Assembly (NCBI RefSeq): GCF_003337175.1
Contig: NZ_NETH01000001.1
Span: 1-64,000 of the forward strand
Length of the DNA stretch: 64,000 nucleotides
Source: Streptococcus gallolyticus
GTDB lineage: Bacteria; Bacillota; Bacilli; Lactobacillales; Streptococcaceae
Reading direction: 5' to 3'
Shown: piece by piece, positions 45,673 through 55,337 of the stretch
Layout of the letters: the number at the start of each line of letters is the position of its first letter
Position numbering within the stretch: position 1 is the stretch's first letter
Notes under the pieces: generated by a model
What the model saw: the letters and a program-made list of their open reading frames with translations, nothing else
Told to the model about the DNA's origin: nothing
Databases searched by the model: none
Position numbers and translations under genes: made by a program

Positions 45673-48216
45673 TTAGTCAACTTCTGCAAGTGCTTCTTCG
45701 ACAGCGACCTTACTTGTGCTAATCAAATCAAGGCGAGCAGAGATTTCTTTGATTCCCATTGCAATATTGCGGCTGATTGCCATATCATCAAGTTGTGGTT
45801 CAAAGAAAGCTTTGTATTCTGCAAGACGTTCAGCTGTTTTGAATGAATTGGCAGGGTAGATAACAAATTTATCAAAACTCATGTCACCACCAAGCGCTGA
45901 TTTAATCCAAGACCAGTTTTCACGTGCCCAAGTCCAGAACGCTCCTTGCGCAAAATCTTTTTCCAGGAATGGACGATACCAACTCATTGCTAAGTCTTGT
46001 GGTTTTACAATATCTTTGTTCTTCAAATCGCTTAAGATACGTTCAACTGTAACTTCTGATTTTGTATTTGATAAAGCAGAAGCCAATTGACGACGGAAGT
46101 TACCATCGTTTGTTTTCACGTAAGTATCGAGGTAAAGTGAAACAAGTTCTTCTGTTTCAGCGTGCTTGATCTGATTTGCCAAAACAGATAAGCGAATTGA
46201 AGCTGGAATAGCTTCGATATTATCTTTGTATTGATGGAAAATAGCTTCCGCTTTTGTCACAGCATCTTCGTTGTCTGCGTACAACATCAATGAAATCGTA
46301 TTTTGACGAACCATTTCATCTTCGTCAGATTCACCTGCTTGTGGTTCAAAACCGAGGCGGTCGTAATTCTTCTGCATGAGGTGGCTAACCAAGGCTTTAA
46401 ATTGTGCTTGAGCTTGGCTTCCTTCTGTCAAGAAAACATCCAAACCTGCAACAACTTGTGAAATAGCTTCCGCTACCAAATAAGAAGTTTCATCAGCAAG
46501 TTTTGTCAATAACGGAACAAGTTCTGCGTATGAAATCTCACCACTTTCAGCAAGCAAACGACGTTCTTGGATGGCTTGAAGTTTTGAAACAGTATCAAGT
46601 TCAGTCAATTGTTCAAGAATAGCGTTCAATAATTCGCCTTTATAATTTGTGATGTAGTGAGCGGTATTTTCTGTATTGAGACGAAGAGCTCCTTCATTTT
46701 GCGCTACTAATTGGCTGTAATTTGGAATTTCAAGACGAGCTTCAGTCAACGTTTCTGGAAGTCCTTGCCAATTGCTATTAAGTGGAATTGGCCAAATACG
46801 ATTTTCATCAATACCTTCACCGATGAAGAATTGTTTTTGGCTAAGAACAAGTATATCATCAACAACTTCTGCTGTCACAACTGGATAACCAGGTTGTTCT
46901 AACCAAGCGTCCATGAAGGCTGCAACATCTTTTCCAGATGCTTCTGATAACGCATCCCAAAGATCACGACCAATAGTATTGCCATATTGGTGTTTTTCAA
47001 AGTAAATTTTCAAGCCAGCACGGAAATCGTCATCACCAAGCCAACGGCGAAGCATGTGCATCAAGCGACTTCCTTTAGCATAAACAATGGCTGGGTCAAA
47101 CAAAGTATTGATTTCATCAGGATGCTTAACTTCGACGTGTACAGATTGAACACCGTCAGTAGCATCACGTTGAAGCGCCAATGGGAGACCTGCTGTTTGG
47201 AAATCTTCAAAGATATTCCATGAAGGCTCAATGGCATCAACAGAAACGTACTCCATCATATTGGCAAATGATTCATTGAGCCATAAATCATCCCACCATT
47301 TCATTGTGACAAGGTTACCAAACCATTGGTGAGCCAATTCGTGTGCAACAACAAGTGCGACATTTTGACGACTCTTAACGGTAGAGTTATCGTCAACCAA
47401 AAGATAAACTTCACGGTAAGTAACCAAGCCCCAGTTTTCCATCGCTCCAGCTGAGAAATCAGGAAGGGCAAGATGGTATGAAAGTGGAATTGGATATTTG
47501 ACGCCATAATAATCCTCGTAGAAATCAATAACACGAACAGCAATATCCAAAGCAAAGTCTAATGATTTAAGAGCGTGTGCTTTTGTTGAGAAAACACCAA
47601 CTTCAGTACCATTTTTAGTTTTTGCAGTTTTACCTTGCAGATCCCCAAGAGCAAATGCGAGAAGGTATGATGACATGCGAGGTGTCGTATCGAATGTCCA
47701 AAGACCAGTTTCCTTACGACGGTCAGCATCAACTTCTGGCATATTTGAAAGCACGATTTCACCTTCAGTTTGGTCAAATTTAATGCTCAAATCAAAAGTA
47801 GCTTTTGCTTCTGGTTCGTCCACACAAGGAAAAGCTTCACGGGCAAAGTGACTTTCAAATTGTGTTGAGATGACTTCTTTTTTGACACCATCAACAGTGT
47901 AATATGAAGGATAGATACCTGTCATATTATCGGTAATCTTACCTGAGAACTCAAGAACAAGTGTCATTGTACCTGTTTCTGGTAGTTCAACATGGACTGC
48001 TTCGTTGTTGTTATCAATGGTAAACTCTAAGTTTTGATTGTCTAACAAAACAGAAGCAATGGCTAAATCCTTTTGGTGGAATGAAATAACATTATCTAAA
48101 GCCTCACCACTAATGGCTACGTTACCTGAAAACGTTTTTGATTGACGGTTAATGTCAAGAAAAATATTATAATTTTCAGGAACAAACTTTTCAATAAAAT
48201 GTTCTACAGTTTTCAT
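45673..48216 (-). CDS. pepN: Aminopeptidase N (lysyl aminopeptidase)
   Basis: Cytoplasmic M1 zinc aminopeptidase used in peptide nutrition. The exopeptidase motif is GAMENWG, zinc motif VVAHELAHQWFGN with the third ligand in WLNESFANMMEY. The ERAP1-like C-terminal helical domain fills about 530-847. Length 847 is typical for lactic bacteria. Confidence 0.97.
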   Translation of the reverse strand: MKTVEHFIEKFVPENYNIFLDINRQSKTFSGNVAISGEALDNVISFHQKDLAIASVLLDNQNLEFTIDNNNEAVHVELPETGTMTLVLEFSGKITDNMTGIYPSYYTVDGVKKEVISTQFESHFAREAFPCVDEPEAKATFDLSIKFDQTEGEIVLSNMPEVDADRRKETGLWTFDTTPRMSSYLLAFALGDLQGKTAKTKNGTEVGVFSTKAHALKSLDFALDIAVRVIDFYEDYYGVKYPIPLSYHLALPDFSAGAMENWGLVTYREVYLLVDDNSTVKSRQNVALVVAHELAHQWFGNLVTMKWWDDLWLNESFANMMEYVSVDAIEPSWNIFEDFQTAGLPLALQRDATDGVQSVHVEVKHPDEINTLFDPAIVYAKGSRLMHMLRRWLGDDDFRAGLKIYFEKHQYGNTIGRDLWDALSEASGKDVAAFMDAWLEQPGYPVVTAEVVDDILVLSQKQFFIGEGIDENRIWPIPLNSNWQGLPETLTEARLEIPNYSQLVAQNEGALRLNTENTAHYITNYKGELLNAILEQLTELDTVSKLQAIQERRLLAESGEISYAELVPLLTKLADETSYLVAEAISQVVAGLDVFLTEGSQAQAQFKALVSHLMQKNYDRLGFEPQAGESDEDEMVRQNTISLMLYADNEDAVTKAEAIFHQYKDNIEAIPASIRLSVLANQIKHAETEELVSLYLDTYVKTNDGNFRRQLASALSNTKSEVTVERILSDLKNKDIVKPQDLAMSWYRPFLEKDFAQGAFWTWARENWSWIKSALGGDMSFDKFVIYPANSFKTAERLAEYKAFFEPQLDDMAISRNIAMGIKEISARLDLISTSKVAVEEALAEVD

Positions 48217-48356
48217 ATAACTCCTTTAAAATATAGAAATGAGGACTAACAACTGTTCTCCCATATCCCTTAATCTTTTAAATAATTCTGACAATACTTA
48301 CTATGAAATAATCGTGTCTTTAAATTAATGATGGTTAAGTACTATCAAACTACATT

Positions 48357-48385
48357 ATTATATCACAAACCTAAATATCTGTCAG
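48357..48385 (-). promoter_or_regulatory. pepN promoter
   Basis: Minus strand CTGACA (48380-48385), 17-base spacer, TATAAT (48357-48362). The predicted leader is about 135 bases; I see no gene in the 221-base gap. Confidence 0.65.
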
Positions 48386-48401
48386 TTTTTAAAAATAAAA
48401 C

Positions 48402-48424
48402 AAAAAAGAAGGTCGCTCCTTCTC
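48402..48424 (-). terminator. Terminator of phoU / pst operon
   Basis: AGAAGG/CCTTCT stem with a five-base loop, minus-strand T6. Confidence 0.85.
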
Positions 48425-48437
48425 TTTGTCTCTCGTA

Positions 48438-49091
48438 TTACAGCTCAATGATTTTACCAGTTTTAAGGTAAACCACCCACTCACAGATGTTGCGAGCATA
48501 GTCACCGATACGTTTCAAATAAGTAATCACTTGCAGGTATTCTTTTCCTGCAAAAACAGTATCAGGTTGCTGACGAATTGACTCAACAGCCATATTCTGA
48601 ATGTCTTGGAAATAACGAGCGATGATCTCATCTGAAGCTGCGACTTCATAAGCACGCTCTTCGTCACCCGTGATGTAAACATCTAAGGCCTCTTCTACCA
48701 TGTTACGCACAGCCTTACCCATTTTTTTGATCTCTGCTTCAACTTCAGGTAAGCGTTCTTCACCTTTTACACGAATAGTAGCCTTAGCAATCGAGGAAGC
48801 ATGATCACCCATACGTTCAACATCACTTGAAGCTTTTAAAACAGTAATAACAGTCCGCAGATCCTGAGAAACTGGTTGTTGCAAGGCAATGATTTCAAGT
48901 GATTTTTTCTCTAATTTTGTCTCGAAACTATTGACAATTTCATCACCTTCGATAACTTCTTTAGCTAATTCACGATCATGGCTGATGAATGCTCGAACGG
49001 TCTTATTGATTTGTGAAAGGACTTCAGTCCCCATTGCGTAAAATTGATTGTGTAATTTTTCTAATTCGTCGTCAAATTTTGACCTTAACAT
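48438..49091 (-). CDS. phoU: Phosphate signalling protein PhoU
   Basis: A two-times-three-helix bundle that tunes Pst transport and two-component signalling. The 217 residues contain the repeated metal-binding pattern VERMGDHASSIA (about 94-105) and LKRIGDYARNICEWV near the C-terminus. It is the last gene of the pst operon. Confidence 0.93.
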   Translation of the reverse strand: MLRSKFDDELEKLHNQFYAMGTEVLSQINKTVRAFISHDRELAKEVIEGDEIVNSFETKLEKKSLEIIALQQPVSQDLRTVITVLKASSDVERMGDHASSIAKATIRVKGEERLPEVEAEIKKMGKAVRNMVEEALDVYITGDEERAYEVAASDEIIARYFQDIQNMAVESIRQQPDTVFAGKEYLQVITYLKRIGDYARNICEWVVYLKTGKIIEL

Positions 49092-49122
49092 AATACCTTC
49101 TCCTCATTTCAAGCTAGTAACA

Positions 49123-49881
49123 CTAGCCAAATTTTCCTGTAATGTAATCCTCGGTTTCTTTACATTTAGGATTCATGAACATTTCATGTGTTTTTCCATA
49201 TTCGATAAGATCACCACCGAGGAAAAATCCTGTTCGGTCTGAAATACGTGAAGCTTGTTGCATTGAACGTGTTACGATAAGCATTGTATATTTATCTTTC
49301 AAACCATAAAGTGTATCTTCCACTTTACCTGCTGAGATTGGGTCAAGCGCTGATGTTGGTTCATCTAATAAAATGATTTTAGGACTTGTTGCTAAAACAC
49401 GGGCTACACATACACGTTGTTGCTGACCACCAGATAAGCCAAGCGCAGAATCGTGCAATCGATCCTTAACTTCGTCCCAGATAGAAGCACCGATAAGGGA
49501 GGACTCAACCGCTTCATCAAGAACTTGTTTGTCTTTAATCCCTTTCAATCGTAGCCCATAAACGACATTCTCATAGATGGACATTGGAAATGGATTAGGC
49601 TGTTGGAAAACCATGCCGATTTCTTTGCGAAGTTCAACCGTATCTGTTCGTGGGCTATAAATATTATGACCGTTATAAGTGATTGAACCTGTCAATGTTA
49701 CTTCAGGATTAAGGTCACCCATGCGGTTAATCGAGCGTAAAAGCGTTGATTTTCCTGAACCAGAAGGTCCGATTAAGGCTGTGATTTCATTAGGATAGAA
49801 ATCCATAGACACATTATTTAACGCTTTTTTCTTATTATAATAAACAGATAAGTCACTTACTCTTAAGATAGGTTCTGTCAT
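49123..49881 (-). CDS. pstB: Phosphate ABC transporter ATP-binding protein (second PstB)
   Basis: ATPase of the Pst importer. Walker [12 protein letters not shown], signature [15 protein letters not shown], Walker [14 protein letters not shown]. The switch-loop His of ABC ATPases is replaced: [15 protein letters not shown] stands where the neighbouring PstB has IVTHNMQQA. Length 252. The paralogue next door is canonical; an asymmetric ATPase pair is possible. Confidence 0.93.
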   Translation of the reverse strand: MTEPILRVSDLSVYYNKKKALNNVSMDFYPNEITALIGPSGSGKSTLLRSINRMGDLNPEVTLTGSITYNGHNIYSPRTDTVELRKEIGMVFQQPNPFPMSIYENVVYGLRLKGIKDKQVLDEAVESSLIGASIWDEVKDRLHDSALGLSGGQQQRVCVARVLATSPKIILLDEPTSALDPISAGKVEDTLYGLKDKYTMLIVTRSMQQASRISDRTGFFLGGDLIEYGKTHEMFMNPKCKETEDYITGKFG

Positions 49882-49892
49882 GTCTTTCCTTT

Positions 49893-50696
49893 CTAACCAA
49901 AATGTCCAGACACATAATCACTAGTCGATTGCAATTTTGCATTTTGGAAGATGTTGTTCGTTTTATCGTACTCAATCAAATCTCCCAAATAGAAGAATGC
50001 TGTGTAATCACTAGCACGAGCTGCTTGTTGCATATTGTGCGTTACAATGATAATGGTATAATCTTTCTTCAATTCAAACATGGTATCTTCCAACTGCATT
50101 GTAGCAACTGGATCCAAAGCTGATGCTGGTTCATCCATTAGGAGAATATCAGGCTTGACAGCAATGGCTCGCGCGATACACAAACGTTGCTGCTGACCAC
50201 CTGAAAGCGTGAAAGCTGATTTATGCAAATCATCTTTCACTTGGTTCCAAAGCGCAGCTTGTTTTAAAGAGGTTTCAACAATTTCATCTAAGAATTGTTT
50301 GTCTTTCACACCTGCTCGTTCATAGGCAAATGTGATATTTTTATAAATAGATTTTGCAAATGGGTTGGGACGTTGGAAAACCATACCAATGTGTTTACGC
50401 ATTTCATAAACATTGATATTTTTGGCGTTAACGTCAATACCTTCATATAAAATTTCACCCGTTACTTTGGCAATATCAATAGTGTCATTCATTCGGTTCA
50501 AACTACGAAGAAATGTCGATTTGCCACATCCAGATGGACCAATAAGGGCAGTGATTTTATTTTTTTCAAACTGCATATCAATCCCTTTGATTGCCTCTTT
50601 TTGACCATAATAAACATGAAGGTCTTTCGTTGCTAAGGCAAGCTTTTCTTCTGGAAATGTAATAATATGTCTTTCGTTCCAATTATATTCTGTCAT
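49893..50696 (-). CDS. pstB: Phosphate ABC transporter ATP-binding protein (first PstB)
   Basis: Canonical PstB: Walker [12 protein letters not shown], signature [15 protein letters not shown], Walker [13 protein letters not shown] and switch His in [11 protein letters not shown]. Length 267 with a 17-residue N-terminal extension. It lies 10 bases after pstA and 11 bases before the second PstB. Confidence 0.95.
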   Translation of the reverse strand: MTEYNWNERHIITFPEEKLALATKDLHVYYGQKEAIKGIDMQFEKNKITALIGPSGCGKSTFLRSLNRMNDTIDIAKVTGEILYEGIDVNAKNINVYEMRKHIGMVFQRPNPFAKSIYKNITFAYERAGVKDKQFLDEIVETSLKQAALWNQVKDDLHKSAFTLSGGQQQRLCIARAIAVKPDILLMDEPASALDPVATMQLEDTMFELKKDYTIIIVTHNMQQAARASDYTAFFYLGDLIEYDKTNNIFQNAKLQSTSDYVSGHFG

Positions 50697-50706
50697 TTCT
50701 TCTCCT

Positions 50707-51594
50707 TTAGTTTGCTGACGTTAATTTCGCATGAAGTTTCTTACCGATATAACGAGCTGATAGGTTGAAAATGAGGATGAAAACCAAGAGAACTGCAGCG
50801 CTTCCTTGTGAAACTTGTGTTGCATCAGGAATAGTACCTTCACTATTGACTTTCCAAATGTGAACAGCGAGCGTTTCAGCTTGACGGAAGATAGAAATCG
50901 GACTTGTCACACTAAGTGGGTTCCAATTTGACCAATCAAGAGCTGGCGCAGATTGCCCCGCTGTGTAAATGAGCGCGGCTGCTTCACCAAAGATACGTCC
51001 TGAAGCAAGCACAATACCAGTCACAATACTTGGCAAAGCTTCTGGTACAACAACGTGAACAACTGTTTCCCAACGTGATAAACCAAGTGCAAGCCCTGCT
51101 TCACGTTGCGTATGGTGAACATTACGAAGACCATCTTCAACATTACGTGTCATTTGTGGCAGATTAAATACGGTTAAGGCAAGGGCACCAGAGATAATTG
51201 AGAAACCGTATTGAAATTGAACAACAAAAATAAGGTAACCAAACAATCCAACAACAACTGATGGTAGAGATGATAGAATTTCAATACAAGTTCTAATGAA
51301 ATTCGTAAAACGCCCTTTTTTAGCGTATTCAGATAAGTAAATTCCTGCACCCATTGATAGCGGAATTGAAATAATCAATGTAATCACTAAAAGAAAGAGA
51401 GAATTGTACAGCTGAATACCAATACCACCGCCAGCTTGATAAGATGATGATTTTCCTGTTAAGAAAGACCAGCTAACGTGTGGTAAACCATTAACCAAGA
51501 TATAAAGTAGCAAAGATGCCAAAATTGCAACAATAATTCCAGCGATTGTATAGAGAACTCCTGTTGCTAATTTATCAATTTTTTTAGCGTGCAT
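50707..51594 (-). CDS. pstA: Phosphate ABC transporter permease PstA
   Basis: Six-helix permease with the MetI-like domain. The coupling (EAA) loop reads [26 protein letters not shown] (taken in parts) around residues 165-190. Length 295. Its start overlaps the end of pstC by 11 bases. Confidence 0.95.
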   Translation of the reverse strand: MHAKKIDKLATGVLYTIAGIIVAILASLLLYILVNGLPHVSWSFLTGKSSSYQAGGGIGIQLYNSLFLLVITLIISIPLSMGAGIYLSEYAKKGRFTNFIRTCIEILSSLPSVVVGLFGYLIFVVQFQYGFSIISGALALTVFNLPQMTRNVEDGLRNVHHTQREAGLALGLSRWETVVHVVVPEALPSIVTGIVLASGRIFGEAAALIYTAGQSAPALDWSNWNPLSVTSPISIFRQAETLAVHIWKVNSEGTIPDATQVSQGSAAVLLVFILIFNLSARYIGKKLHAKLTSAN

Positions 51595-52501
51595 AATTTC
51601 TCTTTCTTTCTCTTGTAATAAATTTCACGAGCATATTAAATCCTAAACTCATAATGAGCAAGACTAAGGCTAGTGACCAAAGAACATTATTTTGGACAGT
51701 TCCCATGACTGTGTTACCAATTCCCATTGTCAATACAGAGGTCAAGGTAGCTGCTGGTGTAGTCAATGATGTGGGAACAACAGCTGAGTTTCCGACAACC
51801 ATTTGAATGGCTAACGCTTCACCAAAAGCACGAGCCATACCAAAAATCACCGCTGTAAAAATCCCAGGTCGAGCAGCATTCAAGATAACACGCCAGATTG
51901 TTTGCCAACGAGTAGCCCCCATAGCAAGGCTGGCTTCTTTATAATGTCTTGGGACTGCTTTCAAACTATCCACCGTCATAAAGGTAACTGTCGGTAGAAT
52001 CATGACAAAAAGAACACAGACACCTGATAAAATGCCAAAACCTGTTCCACCAAAAATCGAACGAACAAATGGTACGATAACTTGCAGACCAATAAAACCA
52101 TAAACAACAGAAGGGATTCCTGTCAATAATTCGATAGCTGGTTGCAAAATCTTAGCACCGTATTTTGGTGATACTTCTGTCATAAATACCGCTGCTCCGA
52201 TAGCAATCGGAGTCGCAATTAAAGCAGATAGAATAGTTACAATAAATGACCCCAAAATCATTGGTAGAGCTCCAAAAGAGCCTGAACTTGGATCCCATTT
52301 ACTTCCAAAAAGGAATGTTAGCGGGTTGACACCATCAACAAAGAAGGTAGACAATCCTTTTTGCGCAACGAAAATTAAAATCATTGCAACGATAAAAACA
52401 ATTAGGACCAAACAGAAAAGGGTTAACCCTTTCCCGAATTTTTCTAATCGAGAATTTTTTGAAGGTGAGGTTAATTGTTTCTCAAGTTCTTGATTTCTCA
52501 T
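51584..52501 (-). CDS. pstC: Phosphate ABC transporter permease PstC
   Basis: Partner permease, 305 residues with six helices; coupling loop EASLAMGATRWQTIWRVIL and GMARAFGEALAIQMVVGNS are family features. Lies between pstS and pstA with minimal gaps. Confidence 0.95.
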   Translation of the reverse strand: MRNQELEKQLTSPSKNSRLEKFGKGLTLFCLVLIVFIVAMILIFVAQKGLSTFFVDGVNPLTFLFGSKWDPSSGSFGALPMILGSFIVTILSALIATPIAIGAAVFMTEVSPKYGAKILQPAIELLTGIPSVVYGFIGLQVIVPFVRSIFGGTGFGILSGVCVLFVMILPTVTFMTVDSLKAVPRHYKEASLAMGATRWQTIWRVILNAARPGIFTAVIFGMARAFGEALAIQMVVGNSAVVPTSLTTPAATLTSVLTMGIGNTVMGTVQNNVLWSLALVLLIMSLGFNMLVKFITRERKRNYAR

Positions 52502-52510
52502 AACGTCTCC

Positions 52511-53377
52511 TTATTTTTCAGTTACTGTGCCATCAGCTGACTTAGTCACTTGCATATCATTGACTGAAATATAACCCATTTGTTCAACAATGCCTTCTTG
52601 GACTTCATCACTCATGACATAATCCAAAAATTCTTTTGTCAAGCCTGTCGGCTCACCTTTAGTGTACATATGTTCATATGACCAAAGTGGCCAATTATTT
52701 GTTGTTACATTTTCAGCAGTTGGTTCATAACCATTTAGACTGATTGTTTTCACAGAATCATCAACATAGGCAAAAGCAAGATATGAAATCGCACCTGGAG
52801 TCTGTGATACGATAGATTTCACCATACCATTTGAATCCTGCTCTTGGCTTTGCACGGCTGACTCACCATTCATAATAACACTATCAAATGTTGCACGTGA
52901 TCCTGAGCTTGCTGCTCGGTTAATAATTGAAATTTCCAAATCTTGACCGCCAACTTCTTTCCAGTTTGTAATTTCACCTGTAAAAATCTTTCGAAGTTGT
53001 TCTGTCGTTAAATTATCAACTTTGACATCATCGTTAATAATAACAGCAAGTCCAGCTACGGCTACTTGATGATCAACCAATTGGTCGGCATCGATACCAT
53101 CTTTTTCTTCAGCAAAAACATCGCTATTTCCTATCTGAACTGCTCCTGATTGAACCTGAGAAAGTCCTGTACCAGATCCACCACCCTGAACATTGATTGT
53201 TTTTCCAATATTGGCTGTTCCAAATTCATCAGCTGCAGCTTCAACAAGAGGCTGAAGCGCTGTTGAACCAACGCTGGTAATAGATTGACCTTTATCAATC
53301 CAACTAGCACAACCTGACAAAATGATAGAAACTGAGGTAATTAGCAGTAAAAAGCTAAGTTTTTTCATTTTTTTCAT
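52511..53377 (-). CDS. pstS: Phosphate-binding lipoprotein PstS
   Basis: Captures phosphate for the Pst importer. Lipobox [10 protein letters not shown] (about 17-26). Ligand loops [22 protein letters not shown] and [13 protein letters not shown] bind phosphate. Length 288. It is first in the operon; the upstream 140 bases carry several GTTAC/GTAAC repeats that could be sites for a Pho-type regulator, but I cannot assign a consensus. Confidence 0.95.
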   Translation of the reverse strand: MKKMKKLSFLLLITSVSIILSGCASWIDKGQSITSVGSTALQPLVEAAADEFGTANIGKTINVQGGGSGTGLSQVQSGAVQIGNSDVFAEEKDGIDADQLVDHQVAVAGLAVIINDDVKVDNLTTEQLRKIFTGEITNWKEVGGQDLEISIINRAASSGSRATFDSVIMNGESAVQSQEQDSNGMVKSIVSQTPGAISYLAFAYVDDSVKTISLNGYEPTAENVTTNNWPLWSYEHMYTKGEPTGLTKEFLDYVMSDEVQEGIVEQMGYISVNDMQVTKSADGTVTEK

Positions 53378-53518
53378 TTGTGATTCCTACTTAATCTTGA
53401 AAATAAAAAGTAATTTACATGAAGTGTTACAAATACCTCACAAAGAAATAGTAACATATCGAACAGGCATTTGCAAAGGGCTTTTTTCTAGTTTAATATA
53501 AATTGTATCTGTAACAGT

Positions 53519-54829
53519 TTACGAATAAAAACGCAACCCTTTAGGGAAGTAATTTTTCAGAATATTTCCAGTAATTTTGGCAAATCCTATGCCATTGCCA
53601 TTTATCGTCACCAGATACCAGCCATTTTGAAATGGTTCTTCTAATTTGACGACATTTCCAGAAACATAAATCTTGAACTGTTCTATATCAATTTTCACAA
53701 ACTGTTCTACGTCATTTGGTGATAATGCAAGCCCTAGAGCAAACGATGGTTCAAAGCGATTTTTCTTAAAGGTTCCCAAATGAAGCCCATTACGTGCAAT
53801 TTTTAGTTTTCCTAAGTCTGGCAAACCTTCTGGCAATAGATAAAGATTATCTCCAAAAGTTTGTAAGATTCCTGCTAAATCAACTTTGATATGTTGCTTT
53901 GCGAAATCTTGCCAAAGTTTTAATTGAGCCTTGGTAAGGTTAGATTTTACAGGCTTAACAGAACGTGTTTCTGCTGTTCTTGTATCACGTAGTTTTGCAA
54001 CAAATTGCCCTTCTCCTTTAAAACGATGTGGGTACATGCGCGCAACTTGTGGCAGTTCTATCCCTTCCACCATGCCATTTATTTTTTCAATATCAACAAG
54101 TTCCAGATAATCATACTTGTCTAAAAGCCACTTAACCACTCCTTCGTTTTCTTCTGGCGACCAAGTGCAAGTTGAATAGACAAGTGTGCCACCAACAGCT
54201 AACATTTTCATGGCTTCTGCTAAAATTTCTTTTTGAAGCGCAGCACATTCTGCAGGATAGTCCTCATGCCAATATTGTGTGGCGGCAGAATCCTTACGAA
54301 ACATTCCCTCACCTGAACACGGTCCGTCAAAAACGATAAGGTCAAAATAGTATTTAAATACTTTAGCAAGTTTTTCTGAACTTTCATTGGTAACAACGAC
54401 ATTTCGCGCCCCAAAACGTTCAATATTTTCTACGAGAACTTTACTACGCTTGCTAGAAATTTCATTACTGACTAAGACGCCAGTATTATTCATATAGCTA
54501 AGCAAATGCGTCGATTTGCCACCTGGTGCTGCTGCTAAATCAAGCACGCGCATATTTTCCTGTGGTGCTGCGACTTGAGCAACCATTTGTGCTGCTGGTT
54601 CCTGTGAATAAACAAGCCCTGAAACATGTTCTGGAGACTTGCCAGAAACCTTTCCATAATGCCCCCATGGTGTGTTAGGAATTGGGGTATCAAATGTCTG
54701 TTGAGCATTTTTTAGAGGATTCACACGAAACCCTGAGATAGCTTCTTGGTCAAATGTCACTAGAAAATCATCTGCTTCATCTCCAAGAATATTACGGTAT
54801 TTTTCAATAAATTTTTCAGGTAATAACAT
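53519..54829 (-). CDS. rsmF: RsmF-type rRNA (cytosine-C5) methyltransferase
   Basis: A NOL1/NOP2/Sun-family enzyme. SAM-binding VLDLAAAPGGKSTHLL (about 101-116), motif IV DGPCSGEGMF with the releasing Cys, and the catalytic TCTWSPEENE (motif VI, nucleophilic Cys). A C-terminal RsmF-type and PUA-like region fills about 290-436. The promoter lies six bases before the ATG, and no ribosome site is present. Confidence 0.92.
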   Translation of the reverse strand: MLLPEKFIEKYRNILGDEADDFLVTFDQEAISGFRVNPLKNAQQTFDTPIPNTPWGHYGKVSGKSPEHVSGLVYSQEPAAQMVAQVAAPQENMRVLDLAAAPGGKSTHLLSYMNNTGVLVSNEISSKRSKVLVENIERFGARNVVVTNESSEKLAKVFKYYFDLIVFDGPCSGEGMFRKDSAATQYWHEDYPAECAALQKEILAEAMKMLAVGGTLVYSTCTWSPEENEGVVKWLLDKYDYLELVDIEKINGMVEGIELPQVARMYPHRFKGEGQFVAKLRDTRTAETRSVKPVKSNLTKAQLKLWQDFAKQHIKVDLAGILQTFGDNLYLLPEGLPDLGKLKIARNGLHLGTFKKNRFEPSFALGLALSPNDVEQFVKIDIEQFKIYVSGNVVKLEEPFQNGWYLVTINGNGIGFAKITGNILKNYFPKGLRFYS

Positions 54830-54835
54830 ACTTAT

Positions 54836-54864
54836 ATGATAACAATTTCACATAGCAATTACAA
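54836..54864 (-). promoter_or_regulatory. rsmF promoter, placed for a leaderless mRNA
   Basis: Minus strand TTGTAA (54859-54864), 17-base spacer, TATCAT (54836-54841), then six bases to the ATG. Confidence 0.5.
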
Positions 54865-55126
54865 CTAGCATATTGTCTTGACATAAAAAATATAATATCA
54901 AAAACTAGGGTATCCCCCCAGCTCCACTAATATTATGGTATTAGCTTACTATTTAGTAGGAATAAGGTATACCAAACTAATTGTTAGAAAATACTGTGCA
55001 AGATAGTCAAACATGATTGCAGTTTATTTATCGACATATCGCTATAGTTAAGGTTGGCTATAACCTAAAAGCTTGAAACAATTACGTCTCAAGCTCTAAT
55101 CATGGTATTACAATACTTTCCTACAT
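54865..55126. other. Gene-free region upstream of rsmF
   Basis: No supportable gene or RNA is seen. There is a hairpin-like GCTTGA...TCTCAAGC near 55070-55096 and AT-rich, non-coding composition, possibly decayed mobile DNA. Confidence 0.5.
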
Positions 55127-55170
55127 CAAAACTATCTCATCGTTACAAATTCTTCCGCTCCTGTTGGGTG
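55127..55170. repeat. Direct repeat, copy A of gor 3' end
   Basis: Forty-four bases identical to 55294-55337, which include the last 13 codons of gor. Copy A has no gene attached; sequence diverges at once on both sides. Confidence 0.95.
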
Positions 55171-55293
55171 GATAGTTCAAAAGCTTCGGGGAAGGTTTTG
55201 AAGGAGAAAGAGACACTCTTTCTCTTGTTCCAATGAAAGGCATTCAGACAACAGATAATAGTTTCTCAATAAAATAGTAGTATCTCTCTGTCA

Positions 55294-55337
55294 CAAAACT
55301 ATCTCATCGTTACAAATTCTTCCGCTCCTGTTGGGTG
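55294..55337. repeat. Direct repeat, copy B (within gor)
   Basis: The native 3' end of gor, identical over 44 bases to copy A with an offset of 167 bases. The sequence between contains a GAGAAAGAG/CTCTTTCTC hairpin. Confidence 0.95.
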
